Source: Hybos culiciformis (lineage: Eukaryota; Arthropoda; Insecta; Diptera; Hybotidae). Taken from it: a stretch of 64,000 nucleotides of DNA. Shown here in pieces: positions 10,110 to 21,119 of this stretch. A model generated the notes under the pieces. The model saw only the letters and a list, made by a program, of their open reading frames with translations, had not been told where the DNA came from and searched no databases. The stretch is from assembly GCA_964007475.1 (NCBI GenBank), contig OZ023273.1:75234024-75298023 (forward strand). Direction: 5' to 3'. Made by a program: the position numbers and the translations under genes. The stretch's first letter is position 1. Every line of letters begins with the position of its first letter.

Positions 10110-11604
10110 TAAGGCTTCTGTTGAAACGAAAGTGTTCGAAAGTTTCATTCATAACTTTCATTTCGTTTCATTTGATCGCTTTCAAAAATGTTTGAAATTA
10201 CTTTCATTCTAGAATGAAATAATCAATCAATATGAAAGAAACAAATGAAACTTTCGAACACTTTCGATCATTGTATGTTAATAGTAATTTTAAAATTTTA
10301 GTCAATTTTGAACAAAAAAATAAAATAAAAAAATAAAACGCAGTCGAACAGAAAATAACAAAAAAAGTAAATACAACATATTTTCGTTACCGCTTAAACA
10401 CAATTTTTGTTTTTCTTATGAAAACAAACAGGTAAATGCTTGTTACAACTGCAAATTTTTGTCATTACGATTTTATATAGCAAAATAAAAAAAAAAAAAT
10501 TTTTACATTTAATACTCGAAACTAGTTTATTCGCGGGACGTTTGTCCGACTTTAGTATAACAATATAACGTTTATATATACATAACGTTTATATATACGA
10601 AAGAAAAATTCAAAATAAAAAAAAAATTAATACTACGGAATCTTTTTTGGTTAAATGAATTTAATACGCTGTCCGAAAGATTTTTGGTTCCTATAATCGA
10701 CATCTATCTATCCACTTACGAATTTTGATTTTGATTATTGAAGTAAAGCGTTAATGTTGTTTAGCGAAAAAATTTTTGGACCTCTAAGCAGGCTCAGAAG
10801 CTTCCATTGATTTATAGCCGGCTAGGTCAGGCAGCCGTCAATTTTCGGCAAAGCCGCCGCCACGAATTTATGATAATTATTCATGAATAGCCGCTAGACG
10901 AATTTTAAAAAACAATGAGCCAGCCACGAAATTGGCTTGCAGATACTAGTAGGATTAATTACTGAAAAAATACATCTATATTATATAAGTACTGATCATT
11001 TTGCGAATTACTTTTTTTATATCGAATGAGATTTTTTTTTTGTTCCCAAAAAATTTTTTTTGTTCCAGCTTTTTTAAGCCATTTCCACCCAGCCGCAGCC
11101 ACGATTTTAAAATTTTTTAAGCCGCAGCTGCAAAAAATTAAAAATTTGGCGAATGGGCCGCCGCCGCACTAAAAATGACGGCGTCTGAGCCTGCCTCTTA
11201 GGATTAAAAAAAAGTTATCTTTGTCGCTTAAAACAAGTTAACGCTTGACAGTCTTTTCGAAATTTTAATAAGTTCAATCATGTTGTGTTTTTATTTATAA
11301 TAAGAAAATACAATAAAAATCCGTTGTATTATGTTTGAAATAGTACGAAAAAATGTTGTGTTATGTTTTGAATAATAAAAAAATGTTGTGTTATGTTTTT
11401 AATTTCATATTATTATGTTTTTGCTTATATTGAAAATATTCCTTCCAACTAAAAGTCGAAACTTTCGATTATTTCGAACAAAATAGAATGAAATAAATGA
11501 AAGTGATCGTTTCAAATGAAAGTACTTTCATTTAGAAATGAAACTTTCGATCAATACAAGTTTGAAAGTAATCACTGACCGAAAGATGATCAAAAGAAGC
11601 CATA
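10110..11604. mobile_element. hAT-type non-autonomous element with CTTTC-rich ends
   Basis: The 1,495 bp element has ends TAAGGCTTCT and AGAAGCCATA (TIR TA-A/T-GGCTTCT) and exact 8 bp duplications GTTTTGAC at 10102-10109 and 11605-11612. An 8 bp duplication and a YA-N-G type terminus are hAT hallmarks. The subterminal 150 bp at both ends is packed with GAAAG/CTTTC in both orientations (for example CGAAAGTGTTCGAAAG), probably transposase-binding repeats. It has no transposase and is interrupted by another hAT MITE at 10789-11193. Confidence 0.9.
10789..11193. mobile_element. hAT MITE nested in the hAT element
   Basis: This 405 bp MITE has ends CAGGCTCAGA and TCTGAGCCTG and 8 bp duplications CCTCTAAG (10781-10788) and CCTCTTAG (11194-11201), with one mismatch. 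It is richer in GC than its surroundings because of repeated GCCGCC and GCCGCAG motifs near both ends. Confidence 0.92.
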
Positions 11605-11671
11605 GTTTTGACAACCTATTTATTTACATTTATCATCCATAAGTATGTGTCTTTTTTCGCCATTTAGATAT

Positions 11672-11955
11672 TTAACTAATAAGCTGTCTGTTTCGCAAAT
11701 GTTTATAAATAGTTGTTGAGTTAAAGGAGGTTTATCTTACAAAAAATTTAGTTGTTTTAAAGTTGAGTTAAATCGTGAAATGTGAGTTAAATTAGGTTCA
11801 CCTTATAAAACCCAGCATTGTTTATTTAGGTTAAATGAATATGTACTGATTACATAAAAAAATTATCGGTTAGGCATGTGCGTTTGAATAATTAAAAAAC
11901 AAAAAACAAAATAGCTAAAAAAAACCATAAAAATAAAATAATTTTTTTTGAAGCG
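11672..11955 (+). repeat. About 280-bp dispersed repeat, copy 1
   Basis: The block from AATAAGCTGTCT to the A-rich end reappears inverted at 13845-14123 with point differences and small indels. Shared landmarks are GAGTTAAAGGAGGTTTATC and GGCATGTGCGTTTGAATAAT. No coding frame or terminal repeat was seen, so the class is unknown. Confidence 0.8.
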
Positions 11956-12008
11956 AAGCTTCTTTACGGAGGATATTGAATAGTAGTGAAACGAAAAAAA
12001 AAGGATGT

Positions 12009-12064
12009 GGAAGTAATCAAACGGAAGTAATCAAACGGAAGTAATTAAACGGAAGTAATCAAAC
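12009..12064 (+). repeat. 14-bp tandem repeat, four units
   Basis: GGAAGTAATCAAAC is repeated four times head to tail; the third unit has one T for C. It lies in purine-rich DNA just before the hairpin-rich island. Confidence 0.9.
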
Positions 12065-12132
12065 GGAAGAGGCGCGAAAAAAAAAACAAAAAAAATTAAC
12101 AATGCCCTGCGAAAAAAAAGTACAAAAAAAAA

Positions 12133-12670
12133 GGCGTAACCGCCGTTTCCTTGAACCACTCAGAATGGGAAACTTGGAGGAGGAGTAGAGGCGGTGTCCA
12201 AACTCCTAAAACTGAAATCAGTTCTTAGGGCAAAAGCACCGTTTCTGTTATGTTAAAAAATATATATTTGTAAGTAGTTGTTAAACTACGAAAAATCTGA
12301 GTTCAAATGAACTCAAACAAAAAGGATTTATCATAAAGGAAATTATGATAAAAGGGAAACAGGTGAAAGTAGAGGCAAGAGAAAGTGCTCTACTTTCAAT
12401 AATTAGCCTGGTGTTGAGTCCACTGTCTAAGGACATCCGTGTTCTAAGGCTGGGTCTAAGCTCGTCGGTGGGTGGGTACGGACAGTGAACACCAGGGGGG
12501 GTTCATAACAATATTTATAGGATGTCTTTCGTAAAAAAAAAAGATAAAAAGGAGATCTCAAAGAAAAAGGATATTTGAGAAACCCCAACCAATTCAAAAA
12601 TAAAAAAAAACTTAAATGTAAATGACTAAGAAGTCATTCTTCAGCTCATGGCTATGGCCATCTAAAGCTG
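12133..12670. other. Island of serial perfect hairpins, function unknown
   Basis: At least twelve self-complementary segments follow one another in about 540 bp of DNA that is richer in GC than its surroundings. They include GTTTCC/GGAAAC (12145-12173), CCTAA-ACTGA/TCAGT-TTAGG (12205-12229), GTAGTT/AACTAC (12274-12289) and GAGTTC/GAACTC (12299-12314). They also include TTTATCATAA/TTATGATAAA (12327-12352), GAAAGTAGAG/CTCTACTTTC (12365-12397) and a 90-base hairpin closed by CCTGGTGTT/AACACCAGG (12407-12496). The last ones are AATGACT/AGTCATT (12621-12638) and CAGCT-ATGGC/GCCAT-AGCTG (12642-12670). No long reading frame is present. It could be a structured RNA, a retroelement untranslated region or unknown. 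The strand is not set. Confidence 0.55.
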
Positions 12671-12965
12671 GACCTTATATCAGCATTTCTTATTTACCTT
12701 TAAGGACCTGTGGAATTTTCTTAGTAACAACACATTGTTATTTCTATATTATTATGTGAAAACGATATTATTATGAAAAAAACAAAATCTAAAATTTATT
12801 TACTAACTAAATACATTGATTGTTTTATTGGATTTCCTGTTTTCAGGATTTATTATTAACTATAATATATTAATTTTCAATATCTATAATTTATAATTTT
12901 TTAAAATCTATAATTAACAATTTCTCCAAAATGATTTTTTGACTGCATTTAATATTTTATTTATT

Positions 12966-13165
12966 NNNNNNNNNNNNNNNNNNNNNNNNNNNNNNNNNNN
13001 NNNNNNNNNNNNNNNNNNNNNNNNNNNNNNNNNNNNNNNNNNNNNNNNNNNNNNNNNNNNNNNNNNNNNNNNNNNNNNNNNNNNNNNNNNNNNNNNNNNN
13101 NNNNNNNNNNNNNNNNNNNNNNNNNNNNNNNNNNNNNNNNNNNNNNNNNNNNNNNNNNNNNNNNN
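12966..13165. other. Assembly gap of 200 N
   Basis: Exactly 200 unknown bases, probably a default gap length. Features on either side should not be joined across it. Confidence 0.99.
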
Positions 13166-13511
13166 ATCAGGTTTACATTATTTTAGTATGGCCCTTTTTT
13201 GTTGTGTTTTTTTTTTTGCTGTGATATGATAGGTATGTAGTTTTATTTCCAATTACAATATTTTATTTTAGCTACAAATGTACATTACATTTACATTTAC
13301 ATTATATATCAGGGGTGGCCAGACTTTATCCTTACAGGAGCCGAAATTACAAAAATCAGAATTTTCGATTAGAGAGCCGCAATTAGAAATTGTTTTAAAT
13401 ATGTAAACTGTCATTTTCATTTATCTTTATTTTCATTCATAATTTATTTAAAAACATACATTTATATACATTAAAAATACTTATTGAAAATGTTTATTCT
13501 TTACTAGTAGA

Positions 13512-13612
13512 TGCTAGATTATGTGTTTGTATCTTGGCCGCGAATCGTTGAAAATCTGGCTCATAACTTGTTAGTGCAGTACGAATAAGCTGAGTAATAC
13601 GCTGTCTAAACT
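13512..13612 (-). pseudogene. hAT transposase C-terminal remnant
   Basis: Minus-strand translation gives FRQRITQLIRTALTSYEPDF and FAAKIQTHNLAS. This resembles the C-terminal ALTEYEPDI-like segment of some hAT transposases related to the GTF2IRD2 type. Only about 33 codons are readable and no hATC core is left. It lies inside the hAT element bounded at 13310 and 14376. Confidence 0.5.
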
Positions 13613-13844
13613 AAGAATTTTATTCATAAATTAAATCATGTTATGTATCAATTGAAAATTGCTGTTCACAACCATGATTTATTTTAACCAGGGTTAATTT
13701 TGTTGTTTTTTTTATTTTTTTTTAATTTCTAAATTAAAATAAGTGAATAAAATTTAATCAAAAATAATTTAAAAATTATTTAAAAAAATTCTAATTAATT
13801 TGAAATTAAAATTCGAAAAATAAAAATTACAAAAAAAAAAATTA

Positions 13845-14123
13845 TTTTATTTTTATGCTTTTTTTTAGCCATTTTGTTTTTTCTTTTTTTAATTATTCAA
13901 ACGCACATGCCCAACCGATAATTTTTTGACGTAATCATAACATATTCATTTAATCTAAATAAACAAAACTGGGTTTTATCAGGTGAAACTGAATTAACTC
14001 ACATTTATCTCAACTTTAAAGCACCAAAATTTTTTGTATGATAAACCTCCTTTAACTCAACAACTATTTATAAATATTTGCGAAACCTTATTTAAACCCG
14101 AAGTCTAGACAGCTTATTAAATG
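13845..14123 (-). repeat. About 280-bp dispersed repeat, copy 2 (inverted)
   Basis: Inverted counterpart of the block at 11672-11955. This copy has an extra 14-20 bases after AGCTGTCTAGACTT. It forms much of the interior of the hAT element. Confidence 0.8.
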
Positions 14124-14511
14124 TTCATTTGTTAGATGGGAACGGTGCTTCCATTTAATAAATTTCATTGTTGAATACAAAGATTCCAATTCGCATGCAT
14201 GTTTATTTATAAAGAAAAATTATATGACAACGAATACATTACATAAGAAAACGGTTTTTTTAAATTGTATTTTTTAAAATAAATTTTTAACAATATTATT
14301 ACGAACGTGGCTAGAGCCGCAGTGAAAAAGAACGAGAGCCGCATGCGGCTCGCGAGCCGCAGTTTGGCCAAGTATGTTATATATCATCATACAACTAAGA
14401 AATACTAAATTACATAAGCGATGTTCGGCTAAATTTTATATTATTTATTAAAATGCTTATTAATACGTACATTTAATGTTTTTTTATTCAATGTAAAAAA
14501 ATGTGTGATAG

Positions 14512-16172
14512 GACCATTACCATAAAGTAAGTATAAATAAGAGAAATTCATTCCATACAAAAAATACAACATTTAATTTAAGTTCATTCAAATTAAAATT
14601 GGTTTTTATTTCTAATAGTAAAACAATTTAATTTCCAAATATAAGCACATTTAAAGGATTTTTTAAAGAAATTACTGGAATTTCAGTAGATCATTTTGAA
14701 GAAGAAAATTAGAAAAAATTTTAATTTTGAATATTCCAAAGAAAGAACTAAATAAGAATTTAGAACATTCAAAATTAAAATTGGTTTTTATTTCTAATAG
14801 AAATACCTATTTGGTAATTTAATTTCCAAATATTTGCGAGTACATTTAAATGATTTTTTAAAGAAATTACTGGAATTTCAGTAGATCATTTTGAAGAAGA
14901 AAATTAGAAAAAATTTAATTTTGAATATTCCAACCAGAAAGAACTAAATAAGAATTTAGAACATTCAAAATTAAAATTGGTTTTTATTTCTAATAGAAAT
15001 ACATATTTGGTAATTTATTTCCAAATATGAGCGAGCACATTTAAAGCATTTTTAAAGAAATTACTGGAATTTCAGTAGATCATTTTGAAGAAGAAAATTA
15101 GAAAAAATTTTAATTTTGAATATTCCAAAGAAAGAACTAAATAAGAATTTAGAACATTCAAAATTAAAATTGGTTTTTATTTCTAATAGAAATACCTATT
15201 TGGTAATTTAATTTCCAAATATGAGCGAGTACATTTAAAGGATTTTTTAAAGAAATTACTGGAATTTCAGTAGATCATTTTGAAGAAGAAAATTAGAAAA
15301 AATTTAATTTTGAATATTCCAACCAGAAAGAACTAAATAAGAATTTAGAACATTCAAAATTAAAATTGGTTTTTATTTCTAATAGAAATACATATTTGGT
15401 AATTTATTTCCAAATATGAGCGAGCACATTTAAAGCATTTTTGAAGAAATTACTGGAATTTGAGTAGATCATTTTGAAGAAGAAAATTAGAAAAAATTTT
15501 AATTTTGAATATTCCAAAGAAAGAACTAAATAAGAATTTAGAACATTCAAAATTAAAATTGGTTTTTATTTCTAATAGAAATACCTATTTGGTAATTTAA
15601 TTTCCAAATATGAGCGAGTACATTTAAAGGATTTTTTAAAGAAATTACTGGAATTTCAGTAGATCATTTTGAAGAAGAAAATTAGAAAAAATTTAATTTT
15701 GAATATTCCAACCAGAAAGAACTAAATAAGAATTTAGAACATTCAAAATTAAAATTGGTTTTTATTTCTAATAGAAATACATATTTGGTAATTTATTTCC
15801 AAATATGAGCGAGCACATTTAAAGCATTTTTAAAGAAATTACTGGAATTTCAGTAGATCATTTTGAAGAAGAAAATTAGAAAAAATTTAATTTTGAATAT
15901 TCCAACCAGAAAGAACTAAATAAGAATTTAGAACATTCAAAATTAAAATTGGTTTTTATTTCTAATAGAAATACATATTTGGTAATTTATTTCCAAATAT
16001 GAGCGAGCACATTTAAAGCATTTTTAAAGAAATTACTGGAATTTCAGTAGATCATTTTGAAGAAGAAAATTAGAAAAAATCAAAATTATTTTTCGTTTCT
16101 TTCTAAATAATACCGATGTACGTATGGAATGAATTTTTCTTATTTATACTTACTTTATGATAGTATGTGGTC
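14512..16172. mobile_element. TIR element whose interior is a satellite array
   Basis: An about 47 bp inverted repeat (14512-14558, including AAGTAAGTATAAATAA and TTCATTCCATAC) recurs reversed at 16122-16172 and encloses eight tandem satellite units. Nothing else lies between the TIRs. No clear target duplication was found. This is the arrangement proposed for MITEs that seed satellite DNA. Confidence 0.85.
14580..16080 (+). repeat. 194-bp satellite, eight units with A-B higher order
   Basis: The landmark TTACTGGAATTTCAGTAGAT recurs at intervals of 195, 194, 195, 194, 195, 194 and 194 bp from 14671. One unit, starting near 15255-15449, carries TGAG for TCAG. Units fall into type A (ACCTATTTGGTAATTTAATT, GAGTACATTT) and type B (ACATATTTGGTAATTTATTT, GAGCACATTT). 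After a divergent first unit the order is A-B-A-B-A-B-B. Near-identity between dimers indicates recent amplification of a 389 bp dimer. Confidence 0.95.
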
Positions 16173-16447
16173 AATTTGATAACTTATACAACTGAATATT
16201 GCTCACTAGCTTTTTCCAATTACATTTGATATTCAAAAGTTAAAAATCTCAACGCTTGAAAATTAAATATATATATATTTTTTTTTAATTTAAAACAATA
16301 AAAAACTTTTTCAAGGTAAAATAGGGTGACCGTTAAGATTTGTTCGTGTTTTTTTTGTTCGTAAAAACGTTGCCGTAAGCAGATTTGCCCATAATCTTAT
16401 TTAGTTGTGAAAATTTTGTTCGTAAAATAAATTTAAACAATATTTTT

Positions 16448-17329
16448 TACACACACACACACACAAACACACTACATACACAACTCACACACAGAGAAAC
16501 AGGCACGCACAAACAACACACGTCAAGCACCCACGCACACACACACATACACACAAACAATCACCCAACCACACACACACGCACACACACAAACACACAC
16601 ATACATGCACACATATACATACATACACATACATACATACATACATACACATACATGCATAAGTAAGTATGTATGTATGTATGTGTTTAGGCATGTATGT
16701 ATGTATGTATGTATGTATGTATCTTAAATGTATGATTGTATGGCTGTATGTATGTCTGTATGTATGTATGTCTGTATGTATATCTGTATGCATGTATGTA
16801 TGTATGTATGTATGTTTGTATGTCTGTATATATGTATGTATGTATGTATGTCTGTATGTATGTATGCATTCATGTATGTATGTATGTCTGTCTGTCTGTA
16901 TGTATGTATGTTGGTATGTTGGTATGTTGGTATGTATGTAAGTATGTTGGTATGTATGTATGTATGTGTATATGTCTATGTATGTATGAGTATGCATGTA
17001 TGTGAGTTTGTGTGTGTGTGTGTGTGTGTTTGTGTATGTATGTATGTATGTATGTATGTATGCATGTATGTATGCATGTATGTATGTATGTGTGTATGTG
17101 TATGGATGTATGTGTGTATGTGTATGTATGCATGTATGTGTATGTATCTATGTATGTATGTGTATGTATGTATGTATGTATGTGTGTGTGCGTGTGTGTT
17201 TGAGTGTGTGTGTGTTTGTGTGCATGTTTGTGTGTATGTGTGTGTGTGCGTGGGGGCTTGGCGTGTGTTGTTTGTGCGTGCGTGTTTCTCTGTGTGTTGT
17301 GTATGTAGTGTGTTTGTGTGTGTGTGTAA
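16448..17329 (+). repeat. (CA)n/(TACA)n - (TGTA)n/(TG)n palindromic microsatellite
   Basis: CA- and CATA-rich on the plus strand to about 16660, then GTAT- and GT-rich to 17329. Repeats are interrupted by TCTG, GCAT and TTGG variants. The right arm is about three times longer, so it expanded after the inversion formed. All frames read as low-complexity Y/V/C/M or H/T peptides and are not genes. Confidence 0.95.
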
Positions 17330-17355
17330 AAAATAAATTTACGGTTTACAAATAA

Positions 17356-17760
17356 GAACCCGTTCCCAAACTGAGACTATTTTAAATCGTGAAATATTCC
17401 TTTTCTGCTAAAGAAAATTCCTTTTTTTCAGAAATTGAAATAGTCTTGACAGTTTATCTGCGAAATCTTCACAGTCTGCTTAGATCAAATATTGTTATTA
17501 AATTTTTTGATTTTTTAAAAATGAGGTGCTCTAAAAAGTACACCTACAAACTGAGATTGTTATGGAAAATTTGAAATTTCACTTTGCAGATTTTTAAAAA
17601 ATAAAACATTATTTCGGAACGATTTTTACGTCAAAAAATCTTAATTTGTAAAATAATTGTAAAATAACAGATGTTAAATCGTGTCGGTCCAAAACTAGAA
17701 ATTCTAGAAATTAAAATAATTTTTCTGTTTCTAAAATAGTCTCAGTTTGGGAACGGGCTC
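17356..17760. mobile_element. PIF/Harbinger-like MITE
   Basis: The 405 bp element has near-perfect TIRs GA-A/G-CCCGTTCCCAAACTG, extending to GAGACTATTTTA, and a 3 bp duplication TAA (17353-17355 and 17761-17763). A 3 bp TWA duplication and a terminus rich in G and C fit PIF/Harbinger. No transposase is present. Confidence 0.85.
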
Positions 17761-17937
17761 TAAGTTTTCGAAAAAAAAAATCCGAACAAAAATTTAACGT
17801 TCAAATAAGATTACGGTAAAATTTGATTACAACCAAACGTTTTACGAACAAATCTTTACGGTCAAATCAATTCTGAAATAAGTGTAAAAAGGTCAACGAT
17901 GTAAGCTAGTAATGAGGATTAATATTATTGATATATT

Positions 17938-18152
17938 TTATTTTTCAATAACTGGGATAATCCCTTTTTCTACTAATAAGTGTATGTTTTGTTGAATTAA
18001 ACATCTCTGCGTCAATCTCTCAGGACACATGTGAGCTTTCTTTTTTGATAGAATAGCACTAGAAATGGAAAATGCACTTTCGGAAGAATCACTCGATGCT
18101 GGGATCCCACAATAAATATTGGCAAGCTGATATAAATTTGGAAATCTTGTTT
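17938..18152 (-). pseudogene. hAT gene 1, last exon with hATC domain
   Basis: This exon follows a poly-T/AG acceptor (AG at 18154-18153) and stops at TAA 17940-17938. It reads NLYQLANIYCGIPASSDSSE and continues FSISSAILSKKKAHMCPERL. It aligns with the hATC signature (A...IPASSA-SER-FS...R..L.P). It joins exon 2 in frame if the donor GTTAGT at 18316 is used. No lesion is seen in this exon. Confidence 0.82.
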
Positions 18153-20696
18153 CTAAAAAAAAAAAAAAAAAGACTTAATATAATTTCCAAAAAAAGTCAA
18201 CTAATTGTTTAATTAACTGTCTTAAAAAATTTGTTTGTATATCTATTTGATCAATAATTTGTTAGTTATATTACTACCATTTAAATAAATATAATTTTTT
18301 AAAATCGTATACTAACTGTTCGATTTCCACCAATCGTCAAAAGTGGTTTCAGTATCAACATTGGTTCTCATGTACTTTTGAATTTCATTTTGTAGATAGA
18401 CTACTTGCTTTTTCTTTTGGTGGTAAAAGGTTGTTCATGAGACTAATTTTTAATTTCTGAGTACATACTTCTGATTTTGTAGATGAGATAGATGATTTTT
18501 TACTATTTTTTCTGATTTGAGTAGTTTCATCAGTGTTGTATAAACATTCGATTCCAAATTGTATAAGTTGACTATTTATTAATTGTTCCAAAGTACATTT
18601 TTTTAATATAAGTTGTTGTTGCACGAAAGACGAATTTTTTTGAATCGGATCCAAAATGGCTGCAACCACATGTTCGTCTTGTATAATTATTCTATTCTCT
18701 AATTGTTCTTGAATGCGCTGACATATTTCGATTGAAGTACCATATTCTATTTCTTTGAACAACTATTCTAACTCTAGCTTAATATTACTAAAAAATAGGA
18801 GAACCACATTTAATGTTGGGTATTTTGAGCCCTGTAGTATTTTTGATGCAGACACAAAAACCTCTAAAATTTTTACTGCTTCCCGAATGATATCCTTTTC
18901 ATGACGTGTTATTACCAATTCATTTAGATCTAATTCGGTTAATAAAATGTTGATTGATTTTGAGTTATTTAAAAAACTGTTTAACATAGAATAAGTTGAA
19001 TTCCATCTAGTGGCATTTGATATTTTTAAACTACCAGCAGGTTTCGATATTTCATCTATTAAGTCATCAAAATCGAATGAATTTTGCGTTTCTTCAATGT
19101 GATATTTTAGAGTTTCTAAAAATTTTAAATTCTGAAGTTTGGTTTTAATTTTTTCTAATTCATAACCCCTGTATGTTAATTTTCTATAAATTTTTGAGAT
19201 TTTTCTTAGAATAAAATTCAATCCGTCTGATGAAAATTTTGATGAGTTAAATATATCAGTATAAATCAAATTATGCACAGAATGGGCGAAACAGCTTAAT
19301 CTATGAACATTCAGTAAATATCTTTCTCGTAACAATTGTATCGCTGTAATGATGTTGCGACCTCCATCTGTTACAAAAATAATTTTCTTTTTAGCAAGTT
19401 GGAATTCTTCCAAAAGTTCTTTGATATGCTCGGCCACTTTTTCAGCTGTTTTTTTCTCAGAAAAGAACGTTGTCTTAAGGGAAAAGCATTTAATATTGAA
19501 ATCCACACTATAATGGATGGTGTAATTTACATAAGAGTTCCTTTTTGAGGGACAAGTCCAAAAGTCCATCACCAAGCTGACTTAAATTTTATTTCCTCGT
19601 ACAAAATTTTCTGAACTTCTTTTTCAATAAAATCAATTGCGGATGTTCGAACTGTTTTTGATGTCGGTATTATGTCTGTTGAGCAATGTGTTTGAATGTA
19701 CCTCTTAAATCCATCAGAATCAAGAAAATCAAAAGACAACGTTGAGTTTTCTGCAACCATCAAAGCCAGCTTACGCCCTTCATCAAATTTTTTTATTGAT
19801 TTTGGATCCTCTTTCTCTTTTATGGAACTTGCTGGTAGTTTAAACATTTCTGTTAATTTTCTTTGAGCAAAAATACTTTTTCTCATCTCTCCTTCTATTT
19901 TATGTTTATGTCGTAGATGGGTTATCCAATTAGTAGTCGAGGTGTTATCAGAAAACCTATTTAAAAATGAGTTTATGTAGTTAAATATTAGCCGACATGG
20001 TGTTGATGATTTAAAAAGTATTAGTATAAGAACAAATGTGCATTAAACAGTAAATATTTTTAACAGTAATAAATTAATCAATTTACAAGAAATTTTTATT
20101 AAATTTTTTTTATCATGCAAAATAAAAATTTTAGTATACGTATATTTTTTAAAATTCTACATTGCGACGGTCCCTATTAAAAGTATGACAAAATTATTTG
20201 TAATATTTTAAAACTATTACACCTTTGTATTCTTCGCTTCTAAATATATAATGTTCTCGCGTACTCATTTTCGTACCACACCAAACTGTTAAGTTAAAAA
20301 TACATTATTATAATATCAATTATAAATAAAAATACATGAAAATACATACAAATTAAAAAGTATTAAAAACCATTAAATCACTCTCCTAAAAAGTTATTAT
20401 TTCACTTGTCACACTTTCAATAGGGACCATTGATTTGTACTTTTTGGTGACGCATCGCAGAAATTTTATTACAAACTCATTAATGGGTTTAACTTCGATT
20501 TGAAAATAAAACAAGGAAGCTATATTATCTTTAAAAATATTATATTTTTACAAAAAAGAGTTTCTAAAAATATATACACAAGTGGAGCTAGCATTGATGT
20601 CCCAATGTGCAAGTCACGCATAAATTTAATTTTTTTTGTAATATTGGATTTTGGTCCATCGTGAAAAATATGTTAATTTCATGTCGATCTTGCAAG

Positions 20697-21119
20697 CAGG
20701 GTTAAAAATTTTATTTTATTATTTCACTCTTATTGCTCTTTATGAAAACGATCTTAGAAATAATATTTTAAACGATATTTTAAAAATTCTCTCTTAGGGA
20801 ACGAAAAAATAAAAATTAATTATTTCACTCCCAAGAGCGATTTTTTTTTTGTTTTTATTTTCTGTACCTAGTAAAGATCGAAAAAAAAATTTTTTTTTTT
20901 ACTCCCTAACAAAATGTTCTACAAGGAGTGAAATAAATAAACAAAATATTTCATTCCCAAAAGAGCGTAATTTATTGTCCGTTTTTTTTATTTTTATTTT
21001 GGGAGCAAAAAAAATTTTTTTTTAATTTCGTTCCCAAAGAGCGATTTTTATTATTTATTTTTCATTTCCTTTGCAAAGAATGGAGCGAAGGAGTGAAAAA
21101 AATAAAATTTTTAACTCTG
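20697..21119. mobile_element. hAT MITE in the intron of hAT gene 1
   Basis: The 423 bp MITE has ends CAGGGTTAAAAATTTTATTT and AAATAAAATTTTTAACTCTG with exact 8 bp duplications CTTGCAAG (20689-20696 and 21120-21127). The interior repeats AGAGCGA and GGAGTGAAA motifs in both orientations. Confidence 0.93.

Larger units (their letters stand above)
13310..14376. mobile_element. hAT element with GAGCCGC-rich ends
   Basis: The 1,067 bp element begins CAGGGGTGGCCAGAC and ends GTTTGGCCAAGTATG, flanked by exact 8 bp duplications TTATATAT (13302-13309 and 14377-14384). Subterminal GAGCCGCA and the palindrome GCCGCATGCGGC next to CGCGAGCCGC are typical of widespread animal hAT ends. It keeps only a short transposase remnant and includes an inverted copy of the 280 bp repeat. 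Confidence 0.92.
16327..17864. mobile_element. Foldback element built from microsatellite
   Basis: Ends TGACCGTTAAGATTTGTTCG and its reverse counterpart (about 17840-17864) enclose a left CA/TACA-rich arm and a right GT/TGTA-rich arm. Irregular landmarks such as CTACATACACAAC, GAGAAACA, GCACGCACAAACAACACAC and CCCACGCACAC occur in the left arm and again, reversed, at the far end of the right arm. The microsatellite is therefore a true inverted repeat and not two independent ones. A Harbinger-like MITE lies in the right flank. The target duplication is unclear. Confidence 0.8.

Noticed and set aside
12939..13229. A 96-codon frame on the plus strand
   Set aside because: Most of it is the N gap; the flanking residues are AT-rich filler.
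12965..13310. Linking the 280-bp repeats at 11.7 and 13.9 kb into one large inverted element
   Set aside because: An N gap lies between them and the second copy lies inside a hAT element with its own target duplication, so they are separate.
16385..17355. Many overlapping frames on both strands rich in Tyr, Val, Cys, Met or in His, Thr
   Set aside because: They are translations of CA/GT and TACA/TGTA microsatellite and carry no protein signal.
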